A DNA stretch of 7,886 nucleotides from Actinomycetota bacterium (GTDB lineage Bacteria > Margulisbacteria > Marinamargulisbacteria > SXXA01). Where the stretch lies: positions 1-7,886 of the forward strand of contig SXXA01000050.1 in the NCBI GenBank assembly GCA_005791325.1. The letters run 5' to 3'. The position numbers and the translations under genes were made by a program. Each line of letters opens with the position of its first letter. Position 1 is the first letter of the stretch. A model generated the notes under the pieces. That model made no database searches, was not told the origin of the DNA, and worked only from the letters and a program-made list of their open reading frames with translations. This document shows, in pieces, positions 5,356 to 7,886 of this stretch.

Positions 5356-7590
5356 ATGTCATTATCAAACTTACAGCATTCTGATTATCATAAAGGATGT
5401 CAAGCATTATTGGTTCCCGACATTCCACTAGCCATTGCATCATTTAAATCATTATCCAAACAACTCCCTAGCGCCATCCCAAAGGTGGTAACATTATTAC
5501 TTAAATTAAATATTCAATGCCCATCAATTGAACTCCAATTGGGGATTGTGGATTTACTCATCATGGGGGAATATTGGGTCGATGCCATACTAGAATTAGA
5601 CGAATTATTGGAAGAGCATCCCTTGGAAAGCAAGGGATATGAACGATTGGGAAAAATATGGAATCGTCATCCCCACTTTAGCCAAATTGAAGCCATTTTA
5701 GAACGAGGATTGGCCACGCCCAATTTTGACCCATCCATTACAGATTTATTATCCCGCATCTATATGCGCCGATTGGATTACGAAGCATCCATCCACTTAT
5801 ACCAAACACTCCTTCAGAATCAGCCAAATACCACCCATTATCGTGTTACCATTGCCAATTTATTAATGAAATCAGAACGGTACGAGGACGCATTGGCAGA
5901 ATGGATTGCCCTTTCAGAACAAGCCCCCTTGCAAACACCCATGATTCTGACCCAATTAAACGAATTGGCCCAACATTTACCCAATCATATTCAGTTACTG
6001 GTGACACTCATTCGATTGAATTGCCAATTATGCCAACCCGATGCAGCCTGCCAACGCGCCAATGAATTATTAAATTGGCATCCCAAAGAAGCCCCGGTAT
6101 TAAACGATATTTTAGATGAAAGCCTTTCCATTCTTCCCCACTCCGTAGACATCGAATTGGTAAAATCTCGTACATTGGTACATTGTCAACGCTATTCCGA
6201 ATCAATGGCTATATTATTCAAACTATTGGATATGCCTGATTGTCCCCACATCCCCACCATTCAAGCGATTGCAGAAGAAATAATTGCATTATTTCCAGCA
6301 CAGGTTCTGGCTCATGAATTATTGTGTGAAATTGCCATGAGACAAGGGTCATTTAGAACCGCATTATTTCATATTGCCCAACTAGCCAATTACGATCAGC
6401 CCAATTGTGATTATTTATTTAAAACCATTGAAACCATCCAAATACAATCCCCAAGTGATGCAACCCAAGCCGAATTAATGAAAGCCAAATTATTACTGAA
6501 TACCCGTCAATATTCACTGGCTATTGAATCAACGTATTTAATTCAAGATATGCCGGCTAAGTTAGACGCCATGTTGATACGAGCGTCTGCACTAGAATAC
6601 TTAGGCCATTGCTATGAAGCCGATGATGAATTGATACAAGGTATCCAACAGCACCCCCATGAACCAATATTGCACCATCATTTAATGGCATTTAAAAGAC
6701 GATGGGTCGAGCATCAAATTAATAATGCGTCATTAGAGCCAATCTGCCATCAACTGGGGCTGTTATATCTTGCCAAACAAGAATATCAAATGGCATTGGA
6801 TACATTTAACCAACTAGAACAAGGCCCAACTGCCTTAAAAGCATTGTGTCAATGCCTGCTCGGACGAACCCTTCAAGGAATCGAACTAGCGAAACAAGTG
6901 ACACCTGTCACACCTCTAACGGAGTGCCTATTACAAATGGGTGCCCTACAATTGGGGCGATCCGATGCTCAACTGGACGACACCCCCTTGATACTGTGGG
7001 GATGTATGGGGCAACATCCCCCGTTGCAAATGGGGGTAGTTTTATGCGAATGCAGCTCACCGCCCTCTTTTGCACATCCCCATCATCACCAAGGGGTTCA
7101 TTATATGATGAATGGGCATTTTAAAGCCGCTGAAGATTCGTTTAAATTGGCACTACAAATGGACCCAACATTGGGTGTTTCACACTTAAATTTATGCGCT
7201 TTGTATCTTTTACAACATCAATTGGACGATGCGTGGAACACCCTTATTCGGTCTAAACCCCTTCAAGATCATGGTATGACCCCCCTTTATCGGGGACTTA
7301 TATTGTTTCATCAAGGTCAATGGCAAGCCGCAAAAACAGAGCTTGAAGTCGCCAATCGAATTATGCCAAAACACTATTTAATCGCCCTTAATTTGGGAGA
7401 CGTCTATTGGAAATTAGGTGAAATAGAATCGGCGAATCAGGTATGGTCATCCATTCATTCGATTGCTACATTCCCGTGGATTCAAGCGAGGCAACAATAT
7501 TTAATTCCATTATCTGATTATTTGACCCCATACGAGCTACCCCATCCAATCATGCTCACCCACGACACCGCTCATTTGTCGCCCCCCTAA
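5356..7590 (+). CDS. Large TPR-repeat protein between LPS-export genes
   Basis: The 744-residue protein is almost wholly helical tetratricopeptide-type repeats, which normally form scaffolds for protein-protein contacts. Clear repeats lie at about 59-92, 127-192, 577-640 and 643-704 (for example GHFKAAEDSFKLALQMDP at 587-604 and GEIESANQVW at 688-697). Degenerate ones fill about 195-500. There is no signal peptide or membrane helix, so it should be cytoplasmic. A stretch at about 540-582 departs from the TPR pattern and is rich in Cys and His (C550, C564, C566, H574, H576-578, H582). LapB/YciM, a TPR regulator of LPS synthesis, also has repeats plus a metal-binding segment, but it carries an N-terminal membrane helix and C-terminal rubredoxin-like domain that are absent here. 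The ATG directly follows the permease stop with no spacer and no good Shine-Dalgarno, suggesting coupling. A role in LPS transport is inference from position only. Confidence 0.85.
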   Translation: MSLSNLQHSDYHKGCQALLVPDIPLAIASFKSLSKQLPSAIPKVVTLLLKLNIQCPSIELQLGIVDLLIMGEYWVDAILELDELLEEHPLESKGYERLGKIWNRHPHFSQIEAILERGLATPNFDPSITDLLSRIYMRRLDYEASIHLYQTLLQNQPNTTHYRVTIANLLMKSERYEDALAEWIALSEQAPLQTPMILTQLNELAQHLPNHIQLLVTLIRLNCQLCQPDAACQRANELLNWHPKEAPVLNDILDESLSILPHSVDIELVKSRTLVHCQRYSESMAILFKLLDMPDCPHIPTIQAIAEEIIALFPAQVLAHELLCEIAMRQGSFRTALFHIAQLANYDQPNCDYLFKTIETIQIQSPSDATQAELMKAKLLLNTRQYSLAIESTYLIQDMPAKLDAMLIRASALEYLGHCYEADDELIQGIQQHPHEPILHHHLMAFKRRWVEHQINNASLEPICHQLGLLYLAKQEYQMALDTFNQLEQGPTALKALCQCLLGRTLQGIELAKQVTPVTPLTECLLQMGALQLGRSDAQLDDTPLILWGCMGQHPPLQMGVVLCECSSPPSFAHPHHHQGVHYMMNGHFKAAEDSFKLALQMDPTLGVSHLNLCALYLLQHQLDDAWNTLIRSKPLQDHGMTPLYRGLILFHQGQWQAAKTELEVANRIMPKHYLIALNLGDVYWKLGEIESANQVWSSIHSIATFPWIQARQQYLIPLSDYLTPYELPHPIMLTHDTAHLSPP
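6998..7021 (+). repeat. Perfect 8-bp inverted repeat (hairpin) inside the TPR gene
   Basis: GGGGATGT (6998-7005) and ACATCCCC (7014-7021) are exact reverse complements around an 8-base loop. There is no T tract after it, so it is not an intrinsic terminator. It lies in the DNA for the Cys/His-rich segment, among several further C and G runs. Confidence 0.55.
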
Positions 7591-7591
7591 G

Positions 7592-7886
7592 ATGTTACGT
7601 ACACTCATGGTGATAGTAGGGGGCCTATGGCTGATGCTGAGTAGCGTTGTGGTGGCCAATGAATGGGTGATTCAATCCCCAATGGTTACCACAGTGAGTG
7701 GAAACGCCTTATTATTTACCGATTCCGTTATCATCACATGGGATGATTACGAAATACGTGCCAGAGAATTAATCATCGATTTAAATCAGCAGCGTGGAGA
7801 AGCCCATCAAGATTTGGCCATTCGACTCCCCTCTGGAACCATTACCCCGAGTCGGATTCTATTTGAATTAGAGAAACGTGAAGCTC
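7592..7886 (+). CDS. LptA/OstA-like periplasmic LPS-transport protein (N-terminal part, cut by window edge)
   Basis: LptA/OstA-domain proteins form the periplasmic beta-jellyroll bridge (or part of LptC/LptD) carrying LPS from the inner to the outer membrane. The ATG at 7592 opens a frame that runs without stop to the window end (98 codons). Residues 1-22 are a signal peptide: Arg3, hydrophobic 5-21, cleavage after VVA. The mature part fits the OstA pattern of short strands: VTTVSGNALLFTDSVIITW, then YEIRARELIIDLNQQRGEA and AIRLPSGTITPSRILFE, comparable to the family's 'G-x-V-x-hydrophobic ... I-x-A-D/E-x-hydrophobic' repeats. Only one base separates it from the TPR stop, with no clear Shine-Dalgarno, and no closer upstream start exists. 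The missing C-terminus decides between LptA, LptC and LptD N-domain. Confidence 0.72.
   Translation, partial: MLRTLMVIVGGLWLMLSSVVVANEWVIQSPMVTTVSGNALLFTDSVIITWDDYEIRARELIIDLNQQRGEAHQDLAIRLPSGTITPSRILFELEKREA

Noticed and set aside
6954..7036. G-quadruplex from four G runs in the TPR gene
   Set aside because: Two of the three loops (about 40 and 20 bases) are too long for a standard quadruplex; the simple hairpin is the better reading.
6846..7124. 92-codon open frame inside the TPR gene in another frame
   Set aside because: It has low-complexity Ser/Thr/Pro/Gly composition without a ribosome binding site or domain, and the TPR frame is continuous here; it is a shadow frame.

Overview
The window is about 7.9 kb of tightly packed, single-strand (+) bacterial DNA. 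It reads as the middle of one long operon of nine genes. No gap exceeds about 15 bases, several genes overlap or abut, and I see no terminator, RNA gene, mobile element or CRISPR array. The first gene is cut by the left edge and the last by the right edge.

The organism looks like a diderm (outer-membrane) bacterium. It has a TonB-type energy transducer, an LptF/LptG permease and an LptA/OstA-like periplasmic protein. It also has an SLH-domain protein, and in diderms SLH domains are typical of Terrabacteria-type lineages (Cyanobacteria and relatives such as Melainabacteria or Margulisbacteria, Deinococcus-Thermus, Negativicutes). My best guess is an uncultured relative of Cyanobacteria, Margulisbacteria-like, but this rests on gene content alone and is weak. 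Codon choice is AT-leaning yet rich in GCC, CCC and GGG, giving many short C and G runs. TTG starts appear likely at two of the eight genes whose starts are visible.

Layout: (1) 1-2858 is an envelope block: the C-terminal part of TonB, a 631-residue exported beta-rich protein of unknown function, and a small SLH / coiled-coil / C-terminal membrane-helix protein. (2) 2855-4243 is an information-processing block: DNA polymerase III delta' subunit (holB), a HINT-type nucleotide hydrolase, and ribosomal protein bS21 (rpsU). (3) 4252-7886 is a lipopolysaccharide-transport block: a six-helix LptF/LptG permease, a 744-residue cytoplasmic TPR protein, and the start of an LptA/OstA-like exported protein.

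The most interesting parts are three proteins I cannot assign to a known function: the exported beta protein at 427-2322, the SLH-coiled coil-membrane protein at 2334-2858, and the TPR protein wedged between two Lpt genes at 5356-7590. The last is a candidate partner or assembly factor of the LPS export machine. The delta' subunit also shows no recognisable P-loop.
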